Below, piece after piece: positions 39,432-48,630 of a stretch of DNA of 64,000 nt (the first letter of the stretch is position 1; each line of letters opens with the position of its first letter). The DNA is from Kordiimonas laminariae (GTDB taxonomy: Bacteria; Pseudomonadota; Alphaproteobacteria; Sphingomonadales; Kordiimonadaceae): contig NZ_JAKQZA010000001.1 of assembly GCF_023008165.1 (NCBI RefSeq), positions 62,001 to 126,000 of the forward strand, read 5' to 3'. The notes beneath the pieces are model-generated. The model was given only the letters and a program-made list of their open reading frames with translations. It was not told where the DNA came from and did no database searches. The translations under genes and the position numbers were made by a program.

Positions 39432-39777
39432 TATAGCGCCATTGGATCCTTATCGCTTTTGCGTATGTTATAATCCGAGCATAGAACTTGACCATTTACA
39501 AGAGGTCCATTACCGCCTTTCGAACGTGGAATAATATGATCTCTTTGTCGCTCACTGCCTGGGGGTGTAACACCTTTCTAGCTTCTTTGTCCCAGAACAG
39601 TTTCAACACCGCAGCTTTCACATTTGTTTACTCCACCATTCACTGCAACGTTGCGCTGATCGATTTCTCTTTTGCCTTTTGCAGTAACTCCACACCTCTA
39701 GACCCGAGCCTTTGTACTGCATTAACCGCATCATCAGAGGTAAGGTCTCCATCAAGATGCACATGTAGTAGGGCTGG
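39431..39777 (-). pseudogene. Decayed HNH-endonuclease remnant, likely toxin C-terminal domain
   Basis: The minus-strand frame reads QRNVAVNGGVNKCESCGVET, an in-frame TAG (39578-39580), then KGVTPPGSERQRDHIIPRSK and NGQVLCSDYNIRKSDK. This is an HNH domain with a CxxC pair. The usual second CxxC has only one Cys left, since the expected last Cys is Tyr. Upstream, a shifted frame reads DDAVNAVQRLGSRGVELLQK and ends at a TGA (39640-39642), so there is a frameshift near 39662. There is no start codon, and the 5' end runs into proC at 39777. It is a truncated, multiply broken gene. Similar sequences end RHS or other polymorphic toxins, which is inferred here. Confidence 0.7.
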
Positions 39778-39781
39778 TTCC

Positions 39782-40615
39782 CTATCCCGCTAGTTCAGCG
39801 CCGCGCTTGTTTGCGGCTTCAATAGCTTTCAGCATGAGGTCAGGCAACCCTTCTTCCTGCATCAACACATTAAGGGCGGCGGCTGTAGTGCCGCCGGGGC
39901 TTGTTACTCTGCGTCTTAGTTCCGCAGCTTCGATATCACTATCCGCCGCCAGAAGCCGACCTGCTCCGATAATAGTTTGCCTTGCCAGTGCCATAGCCAC
40001 ATCTTCGGGCAAGCCTTGGCGCACGCCAGCCGCGGCCATACATTCCACCATATAGAACACATAAGCTGGCCCACTGCCGGAAACAGCGGTTACAGCGTTC
40101 ATCTGATCTTCGCTGTCGATCCATACGGTTGCGCCAGTGGCTGACAAAAGCTCTCTCGCCAGTGTTTTATCAGCAGCCGCAATACCTTCCTTTGCAGTAA
40201 GCCCCGTAATGCCTGCGCCAACTGCCGCTGGTGTGTTTGGCATTGAGCGAATAAGCACACATTCGTGTTCGATACCTCTGTGCATCTGATCAAGCGTAAC
40301 CCCTGCCGCCACAGAAATAACAAGGCTGTTTTTGTCAACAACACCTGCCACCTGCGGCAACACACGGTCAATCACCTGCGGTTTCACTGCCAGAACGACG
40401 GCTTTCGCCAACGTACCTTTGGGCAGTTCTTCAAACGAAGTAACGCAGCGTTTTGTAGCCACGCCCGACAAGCAGGCGCTATCCAGCGCGGGATCAATCA
40501 CAAAAATTGCTTCTGGTGAAACCCCAGCACTCAGCCAGCCGAGCGCCATCGCATGGCCCATATGTCCACAACCAACAAGAATCAGTGGATTATCCGGTGA
40601 GAAAACGTGCTGCAT
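39782..40615 (-). CDS. proC: Pyrroline-5-carboxylate reductase
   Basis: The 277-residue enzyme makes proline from pyrroline-5-carboxylate with NAD(P)H. It has the dinucleotide-binding GCGHMGHAMALGWLSAG and the conserved RSMPNTPAAVGAGITGLTA. The C-terminal dimerisation helix region includes VSGSGPAYVFYMVE and TSPGGTTAAALNVL. I chose the ATG at 40613-40615 with GAGG five bases ahead; the longer frame upstream lacks family support. A decayed HNH remnant starts at its 3' end. The YbjN gene lies upstream on the same strand. Confidence 0.95.
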   Translation of the reverse strand: MQHVFSPDNPLILVGCGHMGHAMALGWLSAGVSPEAIFVIDPALDSACLSGVATKRCVTSFEELPKGTLAKAVVLAVKPQVIDRVLPQVAGVVDKNSLVISVAAGVTLDQMHRGIEHECVLIRSMPNTPAAVGAGITGLTAKEGIAAADKTLARELLSATGATVWIDSEDQMNAVTAVSGSGPAYVFYMVECMAAAGVRQGLPEDVAMALARQTIIGAGRLLAADSDIEAAELRRRVTSPGGTTAAALNVLMQEEGLPDLMLKAIEAANKRGAELAG

Positions 40616-40764
40616 AAAGGCCTCATATTTCAATAGAAAAGGTAGATGGATGCTACATCCACCTACCTTTCCATTCAAGCACAGGAAAATGACAATTTCT
40701 TTTTCAACCTGTTAAAAAAGCTATCAAATCCCGGTACCGCTCCCTAAGCCTGAGGCCTGCGGTT

Positions 40765-41277
40765 TTATGCTGATCCAGCACATTCAAGCATTGCCGCTTC
40801 AATGGCTTCTTCTGGGCTGTGCCCGCCCCACATAACAAACTGGAACACAGGGAAGAACCGTTCGCTTTCACCAAGCGCTGTTTCCACCATGGTAACCATA
40901 TGATCTTCACCAATACCGCCGAGCATTAAATCATTCGCAAGGCTGGCGTGGCGGTAAAGCAGCACATTCTCTTCTGCCCAATATTCGAAATGACCAATCC
41001 ACATACGTTCATTGATCAACCCAATAACTTTATAAATATCGGCTTTTCGGCTGGCTGGGACTTTAAGATCAAACAAGCAGGCGAATTGAAGTGTTTTAAA
41101 TTCTTCACGCCACATGATGCGAAATTGCAGATCGGTGTATTCACCTGAGATAAACATGACGAGTTCATTATCGCCGTGCCGTTCGACGCTCCAGTCATTA
41201 GCGCCTGCAAGCTCTTCAGCCATGTCTACAGGATTGTTTAGTGCAATCTCGGAATGCCCGGTACTTAAAGTCGTCAT
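40765..41277 (-). CDS. YbjN domain-containing protein
   Basis: The 170-residue protein matches the YbjN family (bacterial sensory transduction regulator domain): MAEELAGANDWSVERHGDNE, then FACLFDLKVPASRKADIYKV, then WIGHFEYWAEENVLLYRHAS. The precise function is unknown; E. coli YbjN is linked to motility and stress. In alphaproteobacteria it is often found upstream of proC, as here, with about 150 bases between. Confidence 0.88.
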   Translation of the reverse strand: MTTLSTGHSEIALNNPVDMAEELAGANDWSVERHGDNELVMFISGEYTDLQFRIMWREEFKTLQFACLFDLKVPASRKADIYKVIGLINERMWIGHFEYWAEENVLLYRHASLANDLMLGGIGEDHMVTMVETALGESERFFPVFQFVMWGGHSPEEAIEAAMLECAGSA

Positions 41278-41602
41278 CTCGGTTTCCCCTTATGAGATGT
41301 AACGCCGGCCTGAACCGGCTGAGTTTCCGCCGGTCAACGTCTAGTAATTTATAACCAGAAACACGATATCTGGCTCCCTCTTACAGACTTAACACTAAAT
41401 ATAGCGTGCCACGAATTTCCAAACTTGCAAGGAAATATTCTTGTCTGGGCCAAATTTCTTGTGGAAAACTCTTCAACCATCGCTTTAATGCAGGAAAATT
41501 TAAAGCGGTATTTCAGGCTGTTACAAAGGTATATTGAAGTGGATAAGATATATATCCATCGGGGATAATTTTACCCCCGAAAGCAGTATTTAAATGGCAA
41601 AA
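41278..41602. other. Gene-free stretch of 325 bases with GC-rich hairpins
   Basis: Near 41303-41333 the sequence holds GCCGG and CCGGC repeats that can form short hairpins. Near 41560-41580 a hairpin TCGGGG/CCCCGA with an ATAATTTTA loop lies just past the ubiK stop but without a T tract. No open frame is convincing. Confidence 0.4.
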
Positions 41603-41848
41603 TTAACCAATTTTCTTCTTGAGAGCTTCAATTTCAGCCTTCAAATCTTCGTTTTCAGTACGGGCTTTTTCAGCCATATCACGTACAATTTCAAATTCTT
41701 CACGGCTTACAAGATCCATTCCAGCAAGCTGACGATCAAGCCAGGCTTGAAACGCGCCTTCCATTTCACCCTTCACACTATGAGCTGCACCAACAGCACC
41801 TGTTGCCAGCTTTGCAAGGTCATCCATGAATTTATTCTGTGTCTGCAT
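41603..41848 (-). CDS. ubiK: Ubiquinone biosynthesis accessory factor UbiK family (BMFP)
   Basis: The 81-residue protein has the UbiK/membrane fusogenic layout: an amphipathic N-terminal half (NKFMDDLAKLATGAVGAAHS) and a C-terminal coiled coil (AEKARTENEDLKAEIEALKK). It helps assemble the ubiquinone synthesis complex on the membrane in proteobacteria. It is divergent from lgt, a common alphaproteobacterial arrangement. Confidence 0.88.
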   Translation of the reverse strand: MQTQNKFMDDLAKLATGAVGAAHSVKGEMEGAFQAWLDRQLAGMDLVSREEFEIVRDMAEKARTENEDLKAEIEALKKKIG

Positions 41849-42022
41849 TGGTATGTTCCTTATAAATCAGTGTGCTTCATATGGGGGAAAATACATAGAA
41901 TTGCAATGGGCGATGTGCCGCACATATGCCCTAAATCCTTTCTATCAAAGCCTTCACTTGACACAAAGCGCCCAGAAAGCATGATGGCGCAGATATTGAA
42001 GCGACATTAAAGGCATTTCCTT

Positions 42023-42853
42023 ATGACACTTGGCGTCATCCCCTATCCGCAGATTGATCCTGTTCTGATTGATTTCGGCTTTATCGCTATTCGCTGGTAC
42101 AGCATGGCTTATCTGGGCGGTATTTTGTTTGCCTGGTGGTATATCCGCCGGCTATCAGGCCAACCGGGTGCCGCCATGAGCCGGGACCATATTGATGATT
42201 TCATCACATGGGCTGTGTTCGGGATTATTCTTGGTGGCCGCCTTGGGTATGTTTTCTTCTATGATTTCGCGAAATATATGGCAGACCCTGTAGGTATCGT
42301 TCGTTTCTGGGATGGAGGGCTTACCGGCATGTCTTTCCACGGCGGGTTCGCAGGTGTTGTGATCGCCGTGATCTTATATGTGCGCAAACATAAGCTTGAT
42401 TTAATGCGTGTGGCAGACACCGTTGCCATCGTAAGCCCTATTGGTTTGCTTGTTGGCAGGATTGCAAACTTCGTGAACGGTGAGCTTTGGGGCCGGCCCA
42501 CTGATGTACCGTGGGCAATGATTTTCCCAAGTGACCCGAGCGGACTAGCGCGCCACCCAAGCCAGCTTTATGAAGCACTGGGTGAAGGGCTTATTCTCTT
42601 TATTGTTCTGCAACTGCTTTACCATAAAACCCGTGTGGCAAAAGATATGCCTGGTGTACTTGCAGGCCTCTTTATTGCGGGATACGGGCTTACCCGTGTT
42701 ATTGTGGAATTTGTGCGTGAGCCTGATGCCCATATCGGCCTTATGGCAGGTATTTCCCGTGGGCAGATGCTTTCAGTACCTATGTTCCTGTTGGCCGCAT
42801 GGCTTATCAGCAAAGGTATTCGCCACAAGAAAGCGCTGGCAAATAAAGGGTAA
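42023..42853 (+). CDS. lgt: Prolipoprotein diacylglyceryl transferase
   Basis: The 276-residue inner-membrane enzyme transfers diacylglycerol to the lipobox Cys of prolipoproteins. It has about seven transmembrane helices and the conserved GGRLGYVFFYD, RIANFVNGELWGRPTDVPW (the Lgt signature) and HPSQLYEALGEG. It acts on the several lipoproteins of this window, such as those at 33086 and 35641. The MidA-type gene follows five bases downstream. Confidence 0.97.
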   Translation: MTLGVIPYPQIDPVLIDFGFIAIRWYSMAYLGGILFAWWYIRRLSGQPGAAMSRDHIDDFITWAVFGIILGGRLGYVFFYDFAKYMADPVGIVRFWDGGLTGMSFHGGFAGVVIAVILYVRKHKLDLMRVADTVAIVSPIGLLVGRIANFVNGELWGRPTDVPWAMIFPSDPSGLARHPSQLYEALGEGLILFIVLQLLYHKTRVAKDMPGVLAGLFIAGYGLTRVIVEFVREPDAHIGLMAGISRGQMLSVPMFLLAAWLISKGIRHKKALANKG

Positions 42854-42858
42854 GCTAG

Positions 42859-43923
42859 ATGACCGAGCTGAAACAAAGCCTGATCCGCCGTATTGAAGCC
42901 ACTGGGCCAATTACGCTTGCAGAGTTTATGGCCGAATGTCTGATGCATCCTCAGCACGGTTACTATCAGAAAGAACGTGTTTTCGGAAAAGATGGTGATT
43001 TCATCACCGCCCCTGAAGTGAGCCAGATGTTCGGTGAAATCATTGGGCTTTATATGGCGGACCGCTGGTATAAAATGGGCAAGCCGCAAAGCTTCCACCT
43101 GATTGAGTTCGGCCCCGGCCGTGGTACTTTAATGGCTGATATTCTGCGCGCTACAGCACCTGTAGAAGGCTTTGTGGATGCCGCAGAGGTTCATTTCATT
43201 GAAACCAGCTTGCAATTAAGGGAACTTCAAAAAAAGAAAGTACCACACGGTAACTGGCACGATACCCTGAATACGGTACCAGAGGGCCCCAGCCTGATTA
43301 TTGGGAATGAGTTTTTTGATGCCCTTCCCATTCATCAGTATGAACGACAAAACGGCGAATGGCTGGAACGTCGGGTGCACGCCGAAGATGGTGTATTTCA
43401 GTTGGTTGTTACCAAACCAACCGCTCATGTTGCGCTGATACCCGAACATATGAAAGATGGACCGGACGGCAGCATAGCCGAGATTTGCCCATCTGCCCTT
43501 TCCATTATGGGGGATATAGCACTCCGCCTGAATACACATGGCGGTTCGGCCCTGTTCCTCGATTACGGCTACCGGATAAGTAGCTTTGGCGATACATTCC
43601 AGGCACTTAAAAACCACGAATATGTTGATCCGTTCGCTGAACCCGGCGCAGCTGATCTCACCGCCCATGTAGCGTTTGATCAGCTTCACCGCGCGGCAAC
43701 AGAGGCACATTCAAAGGCATATGGTTCAACACCGCAGGGTATGTTCCTGATGGCGCTAGGGATAGGCAGCCGTGCACAGGCACTAGCTTCTGGCACGGAT
43801 GCAGCCAAACAGGAAAAGATTCTTTCTGAACTTAAGCGCCTTACCGCACCTGACGAAATGGGAACTCTCTTTAAAGTGCTTGCCGTTCAAAACCATGAGC
43901 TACCTCCACCACCAGGGTTTTAG
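42859..43923 (+). CDS. SAM-dependent methyltransferase, MidA/NDUFAF7 family
   Basis: The 354-residue protein belongs to the MidA/NDUFAF7 family: FMAECLMHPQHGYYQKERVF near the N-terminus, EFGPGRGTLMADILR as the SAM-binding motif, and IGNEFFDALPIHQY further on. The mitochondrial member methylates an arginine of complex I; the bacterial targets are unclear. It starts five bases after the lgt stop, so the two form an operon. In many alphaproteobacteria pgeF follows directly; here one minus-strand gene intervenes. Confidence 0.92.
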   Translation: MTELKQSLIRRIEATGPITLAEFMAECLMHPQHGYYQKERVFGKDGDFITAPEVSQMFGEIIGLYMADRWYKMGKPQSFHLIEFGPGRGTLMADILRATAPVEGFVDAAEVHFIETSLQLRELQKKKVPHGNWHDTLNTVPEGPSLIIGNEFFDALPIHQYERQNGEWLERRVHAEDGVFQLVVTKPTAHVALIPEHMKDGPDGSIAEICPSALSIMGDIALRLNTHGGSALFLDYGYRISSFGDTFQALKNHEYVDPFAEPGAADLTAHVAFDQLHRAATEAHSKAYGSTPQGMFLMALGIGSRAQALASGTDAAKQEKILSELKRLTAPDEMGTLFKVLAVQNHELPPPPGF

Positions 43924-43947
43924 GTAGCTCAAGCCTTTATCAAGCTT

Positions 43948-44553
43948 TTAACGTTTCCGTTTAACCCGCAGAGCTCGATTTGATGAACCAACAAACAAAC
44001 GGTAAGACCCAAGTGATCCCTTTTTAATCCGCACCTTTTTTCCAGCTTTTAGATAGAAGCGTTTTGCAGATTCAATCGAGCGCCAAATCTGCCCGTTATC
44101 AAGGAAGATAATTGCCTGATTATTCTTCAGCGTAGCCACTTCCTCAATTGTAGCTTCCAGCTCATCAATTTCTTCGGCTTTACGTTCACGCTTGCCAAAC
44201 GATTGCTCTGGCGTAGCTGTGGCCTGAGCTTGCTGTTTCGCGAGTTCCTGTTGTTTGCGCTCGAGTTCTGCAAGGCGCGCTTCAGCGGCTTTTGCTCTTT
44301 CTTCTGCTTCTTTCAGCGCCGCTTGAAGTTTTTTCGCATCGGGCTTTTTCTCAGCGGCAACCTTTTTCGCGCGGAACAGCTTGTCATAACAGGCAAGCCG
44401 CTTTGCCGTATCGTCGATTGCACCACAAACCTTCGCGCTTGATACTGTTTCAGCAGGACTACCATCTTGCGCTTGCAGAGGAGTGTGGAGGGTGGCCGCT
44501 AATAAAAGAGCTGGAACTCCTGCAACCACATAAGCCAGTTTCTTTTTAACCAC
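43948..44553 (-). CDS. Exported coiled-coil protein of unknown function
   Basis: The 201-residue protein has a signal peptide (YVVAGVPALLLAATLHTPLQ). A short motif CGAIDDTAKRLACYDKLF follows, which resembles the Cys pair of VasI/TagO-like proteins. A basic and acidic coiled coil (AALKEAEERAKAAEARLAEL) and a C-terminal domain (IIFLDNGQIWRSIESAKRFY, then KGSLGSYRLFVGSSNRALRV) complete it. Its role is unknown. It lies in a convergent position between the MidA-type gene and pgeF. Confidence 0.7.
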   Translation of the reverse strand: MVKKKLAYVVAGVPALLLAATLHTPLQAQDGSPAETVSSAKVCGAIDDTAKRLACYDKLFRAKKVAAEKKPDAKKLQAALKEAEERAKAAEARLAELERKQQELAKQQAQATATPEQSFGKRERKAEEIDELEATIEEVATLKNNQAIIFLDNGQIWRSIESAKRFYLKAGKKVRIKKGSLGSYRLFVGSSNRALRVKRKR

Positions 44554-45010
44554 AACAAATCTCCCCGATTCACAAAACAGTTGGATAAATGAATATGCAT
44601 CTCAACTGAAAGTAAACATCAGTGCAAGTATAAAATTTCCGCTGCCGCAATCGCTTGTTTACGCGCAAGAGCAACTATAAATAGGTTAACCGCTCATCAA
44701 TATAATCCTAAGAAGAACACTCCTGTGAGCGATACTTTATCCTAAGATTATGTAACTACCCAGAAGACACGGTGGCAGTTTTCTTCCTATTGCTCTTGGC
44801 AATTGCCTGCTGCTCTTTTTTCATGAGTTTGCAATAGGATTTAACTGATTTGACTGATTTGACATCTAGCTTGGAACAACCGTTTAAATATCCCTCTGTG
44901 CATCCATAGGATAATCAGTCAAATCAGGAAGGAAGCTGCTATTTGTATTCTCCCCGCCTTTATTTTACCAATTAAAGCAGATAAGGTTTTGAAAAAACAA
45001 CACCTCAGCG
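44554..45010. other. Gene-free stretch of 457 bases with nested inverted repeats
   Basis: The stretch includes two nested inverted repeats between 44785 and 44927, listed separately, and direct repeats of ATCCTAAGA near 44705 and 44740. No frame or known RNA family is evident, so it may hold an undescribed RNA or a degraded mobile sequence. Confidence 0.45.
44785..44927. repeat. Inverted-repeat pair with TGATTTGAC direct repeats
   Basis: CTGATTTGACTGATT (44845-44859) has its exact complement at 44913-44927, 53 bases apart. TCCTATTGC (44785-44793) has its complement GCAATAGGA at 44831-44839. TGATTTGAC is also present as two tandem copies at 44846-44854 and 44855-44863. Confidence 0.75.
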
Positions 45011-45787
45011 ATGATTGATCTCATGTCCAAGCACATTACTATTGATGATTTCAGCTCTTTTCCTCATTCTTTTATGAGTAATGAGGGGGGCACTTCCCGG
45101 GGTATTTACCGTAGTCTCAACTGTGGCCCTGGTTCTAATGATGATGCCGCAAATGTGGCCGAGAACCGAAGAATCGTTGCAGAGCATATTGCAAAACGCC
45201 GCGATGCTCATGTGCTTTCTTGTTATCAACACCATAGCGCAGATGTTGTCGTTGCCTCCTCAGATTGGGGGGAGGACCGCCCGAAGGCCGATGCGATGGT
45301 TACCAGAGCACCCGGGCTTATTCTCGGAATTTTAACAGCTGATTGCACACCAGTTTTATTTTCAGATGAACAAGCCGGTGTTATTGGGGCAGCACACGCG
45401 GGCTGGAAAGGTGCACTTAGCGGTGTGCTTGAAAACACAATTCTGGAAATGGAAAAACTGGGTTCCACGCGCGCCAATATTAAAGCTGCTATTGGCCCTA
45501 CTATTCACCAACCAAGCTATGAGGTTGGAGCCGGTTTCAAAGATCAGTTTCTTGAGAAAAATACATCGTTCGAAAAATTCTTCATTGCGGGCAAGGATAG
45601 CGATCATTTCCAGTTCGATTTACCCGGCCTCGTAACCGCGCGACTAGAAACCGCAAACATTCTCGCCCACCATAACGTGAGAATCGATACATACACAAGT
45701 GATGTGCATTTTTCCTATCGCCGCACTACACATAGAGGCGAACCAGACTATGGCAGACAAATTTCCGCAATAATGCTGCCTGCATAG
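45011..45787 (+). CDS. pgeF: Peptidoglycan-editing factor PgeF (polyphenol oxidase/laccase domain)
   Basis: The 258-residue protein has the PgeF/YfiH (laccase-like) fold, with the zinc ligands in CYQHHSADVVV (His), LTADCTPVLF (Cys) and AAHAGWKGALSG (His). The protein removes wrongly incorporated amino acids from peptidoglycan precursors in E. coli. Starts are possible at 45011 or 45023 (MSKHITIDDFSSF). It is followed by prs after about 150 bases and lies downstream of lgt and midA, as in relatives. Confidence 0.92.
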   Translation: MIDLMSKHITIDDFSSFPHSFMSNEGGTSRGIYRSLNCGPGSNDDAANVAENRRIVAEHIAKRRDAHVLSCYQHHSADVVVASSDWGEDRPKADAMVTRAPGLILGILTADCTPVLFSDEQAGVIGAAHAGWKGALSGVLENTILEMEKLGSTRANIKAAIGPTIHQPSYEVGAGFKDQFLEKNTSFEKFFIAGKDSDHFQFDLPGLVTARLETANILAHHNVRIDTYTSDVHFSYRRTTHRGEPDYGRQISAIMLPA

Positions 45788-45941
45788 CTAACTGTAAGAA
45801 ATAAGTCACAATATTAAGTGGATTTTAATTTCCCTTCTGCACAAATATGCCTGAGATGCATCTGTCTGCTTTACAGGCACCTTGTGCACTGATAAAGGGA
45901 CGGAAACCGACGTCAATCTTCATCACCGTGGAGGCCATTTA

Positions 45942-46880
45942 ATGGGCATGAAGATTCTAACCGGGAATTCAAACCGGGAACTCGCTGAGGCGATTAGTGA
46001 GTATCTTAACATTCCTCTCGCAAAAGCGGATATCAAACGCTTTTCCGATCAGGAAGTATTCGTTGAAATCCATGAAAATGTTCGGGGCGAGGATGTATTC
46101 CTTGTGCAACCGACCAATTTCCCAGCAAACGATAATATGATGGAACTGCTTGTGAGCATTGATGCTCTTCGTCGTGCATCCGCACGCCGTATTACAGCAG
46201 TTATCCCATATTTCGGGTATGCGCGCCAAGACCGGAAGCCTGGTCCGCGTACGCCAATTTCTGCGAAACTGGTTGCGAACCTTATCACAACAGCGGGTGC
46301 TGACCGTGTGCTGACGATTGATCTGCATGCTGGCCAGATTCAAGGTTTCTTCGACATCCCGACAGACAACCTTTATGCGATGCCTGTTCTTGTGCGCGAC
46401 CTGAAGGAAAAATACGAAGGCCGTACAACGACAATCGTATCTCCTGATGTTGGCGGTGTGGTTCGTGCTCGCGCTTATGCGAAACGCATGGATGCGCCAA
46501 TTGCAATCATTGATAAACGCCGCGAACGCGCTGGTGTTTCTGAAGTGATGCATATTGTTGGTGATGTTGCCGGCACAGACTGTATCCTAGTGGATGATAT
46601 CGTGGACAGCGCAGGTACACTTTGTAACGCAGCTCAGGCACTACTTGATGCTGGTGCGAAATCAGTATCAGCCTATGTAGCGCACGGCGTACTTTCAGGC
46701 CCTGCAGTTGAACGCATCACGAAAAGCGGCATGGACGAAGTGGTTATCACTGACAGTATCCGCCCGACAGATGCAGTGGCAGCGTGTGAGAAAATTCGTG
46801 TGGTAACAGTTGCTCCGCTTCTTGCGGAAGCGATGAACCGTATCGCACACGAAACAAGCGTTTCCAGCCTGTTTGATTAA
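45942..46880 (+). CDS. prs: Ribose-phosphate pyrophosphokinase
   Basis: The 312-residue enzyme makes PRPP from ribose 5-phosphate and ATP for nucleotide and histidine synthesis. It has the start [20 protein letters not shown], the catalytic region [20 protein letters not shown] and the PRPP-binding loop [15 protein letters not shown]. The ATG at 45942 follows GGAGG by eight bases. An earlier frame from 45882 lacks family residues. An intrinsic terminator follows, and rplY, its usual neighbour, is 6 kb away. Confidence 0.97.
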   Translation: MGMKILTGNSNRELAEAISEYLNIPLAKADIKRFSDQEVFVEIHENVRGEDVFLVQPTNFPANDNMMELLVSIDALRRASARRITAVIPYFGYARQDRKPGPRTPISAKLVANLITTAGADRVLTIDLHAGQIQGFFDIPTDNLYAMPVLVRDLKEKYEGRTTTIVSPDVGGVVRARAYAKRMDAPIAIIDKRRERAGVSEVMHIVGDVAGTDCILVDDIVDSAGTLCNAAQALLDAGAKSVSAYVAHGVLSGPAVERITKSGMDEVVITDSIRPTDAVAACEKIRVVTVAPLLAEAMNRIAHETSVSSLFD

Positions 46881-46901
46881 AAGGTAGTAAAGAACAAAGC
46901 A

Positions 46902-46938
46902 AAAAAAGCCCTCGTCCAATCGACTGAGGGCTTTTTTA
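46902..46938. terminator. Bidirectional intrinsic terminator after prs
   Basis: AAAAAGCCCTC (46903-46913) pairs with GAGGGCTTTTT (46926-46936) around a 12-base loop, with A and T tracts on both sides. It serves prs and the convergent secreted-protein gene. Confidence 0.93.
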
Positions 46939-46958
46939 TTTAAATTTCAATATTCTGA

Positions 46959-47621
46959 TTATCTAACCAGAACAGCCCCGCGAGCATCATATGTCGGGAA
47001 AATCCTCTCCAATGCCTTCTGAGTAAATTCTGCAGCAATAGGGCCAACACGCGTATCTTTTGCGGCAGCGGCATAAGCATAGCCTCTACCTTCAAACTCT
47101 CGCAGAGACGATAAATTAGGCCGATTAACGGTCGCCATGACTTTCTGTTCAGCGATCAAATCACCTTCGCGGCTATAAACAGAAACTGTCCCTTGCATCC
47201 GTGTAGGAGTATTTCTGCTGGCAATTGAAACGGCTGCAAAGTTATTCACATTAATTCTTTTGATATGCAGATTGATATTGCCTTCAAAATCAGGGGCAGC
47301 TTCCTTTACACCAAGTTCCATCATAGCAGTGATAAGAGCTTCAACGTTATAATTATCAACATCAGGAATAAGCTCCGCATTCCCCCAGTTCATATCTCTA
47401 AAGCGCGTTTTAAGAACAGCAGCCCCGGTTGCTACGCGTGGATTTGGTCCTTCCGCGCTTGCTTCGCGAAATTTACTTTCCCGGCTTTTTTCAATGCGGT
47501 CTATCTGCCCCATTTTCTTATTCAAGTAATCGGAGAATGTAACGGTAACTTCAGCTTTTGCAGGTAGTGCGAACGCAGCTGCAATAACAAAAGCCTGTAA
47601 GCCATGCTTAATCTTGATCAT
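46959..47621 (-). CDS. Exported protein, paralog A of a pair
   Basis: The ATG at 47619-47621 with GAGG six bases upstream gives a 220-residue product with a signal peptide (LQAFVIAAAFALPAKA). The mature protein has the motifs WGNAELIPDVDNYNVEALIT, AAPDFEGNINLHIKRINVNN and TRVGPIAAEFTQKALERIFP. Its family is unknown to me, but the gene at 52116 encodes the same layout (WGNERAIPEIENFSVDNLIV and TRVGPIFANFSEAALEKLFP). It is convergent with prs, sharing a terminator. Confidence 0.75.
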   Translation of the reverse strand: MIKIKHGLQAFVIAAAFALPAKAEVTVTFSDYLNKKMGQIDRIEKSRESKFREASAEGPNPRVATGAAVLKTRFRDMNWGNAELIPDVDNYNVEALITAMMELGVKEAAPDFEGNINLHIKRINVNNFAAVSIASRNTPTRMQGTVSVYSREGDLIAEQKVMATVNRPNLSSLREFEGRGYAYAAAAKDTRVGPIAAEFTQKALERIFPTYDARGAVLVR

Positions 47622-47804
47622 AAAACACCTCAACCCTTTTGATAACACAATCCACTTATAGGTGTTATAATATTGTATAACCTTGTTCAAAACACAAGAT
47701 CAGAACACAACTATAAGAGTTATTTCACGCGAAAGTGTTTTAATAAATCAATCAACAGGTGCGTTTTAAACCTTAGCCTGTCGGTTTTCTAGCAATTTCA
47801 GAGA

Positions 47805-48533
47805 TTATTTGGTGGTAAGGTCACAAGCCTTTAGATGCTTTTTAAACGCAGGCCTGAAGGTCGGATGTTTTTCATCAAAATGCTGGGCAACTTCAAAACC
47901 CATACGGAAGGTTTCGTAATATGTTTTTTGAAGTTCATCGAACCTTTGCTTCAGTCTGGGCGATAGGAGATTACGAAAATTAAGCGTCAGAAGTGCATCC
48001 ACTTTCCCTTCAAGCAACCAAAGAAGGAGTTGATTTCCGTTATCACTGGTTTTGCCGAGCTGGTACCCACGTTCGCGTAGCATTGTTTCAGGGCCAGACT
48101 TTGCAAATGTACCGATAAGAGCATTTGCTTTAAAATCCGGATTATCAGGGTTTATTTTTGCGTCAGGGCGAATATACCAAGACAGCTCCCGCCGCCCCAG
48201 TTCACCAATAATATACTGCTCATTATCCCTGCCACTCCAGTGATAGGTAGGAAACCAAAGATCAAGTGTCTCATTACCAAATAATCGGCGAGCACGAGCG
48301 AGAGGCACAACATTCAATTGATACTTTAATCCCATTGCGCCCAGGGCGCAGGAAAGCACATCAACCCCAGGCCCCTCGATAGCACCATCTTTACGTAGAA
48401 AGGCGAACGGCCCAAAACCATGTGTATAAACATTTAGTGGTGCCGCTGAAGGGCCTTCTGTAGCCCGAGAGCACACAGGTGTCGCGGCAATCACCGCAAC
48501 GCAGATAGAAAGTATATAGAGAACTCTATTCAC
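47805..48533 (-). CDS. Orphan periplasmic solute-binding-like protein
   Basis: The 242-residue protein has a signal peptide (YILSICVAVIAATPVCSRA) and a solute-binding-like fold: GVDVLSCALGAMGLKYQLNV, RRLFGNETLDLWFPTYHW, then LWLLEGKVDALLTLNF. No permease neighbours are present. It sits on the minus strand within the accessory block between prs and rplY. Confidence 0.68.
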   Translation of the reverse strand: MNRVLYILSICVAVIAATPVCSRATEGPSAAPLNVYTHGFGPFAFLRKDGAIEGPGVDVLSCALGAMGLKYQLNVVPLARARRLFGNETLDLWFPTYHWSGRDNEQYIIGELGRRELSWYIRPDAKINPDNPDFKANALIGTFAKSGPETMLRERGYQLGKTSDNGNQLLLWLLEGKVDALLTLNFRNLLSPRLKQRFDELQKTYYETFRMGFEVAQHFDEKHPTFRPAFKKHLKACDLTTK

Positions 48534-48630
48534 TATTCTGTCGCCCTCCCCTAATTCCGAGCCCGAGGGTGAATATCAGATAAGAAAGCGACTGAATAGT
48601 AGAATCTATAGTTACCAAATCGTTAACTTA

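Noticed and set aside
45969-46553. Minus-strand frame of 194 codons opposite prs
   Set aside because: It is the shadow of the prs coding frame and has no recognisable protein domain.
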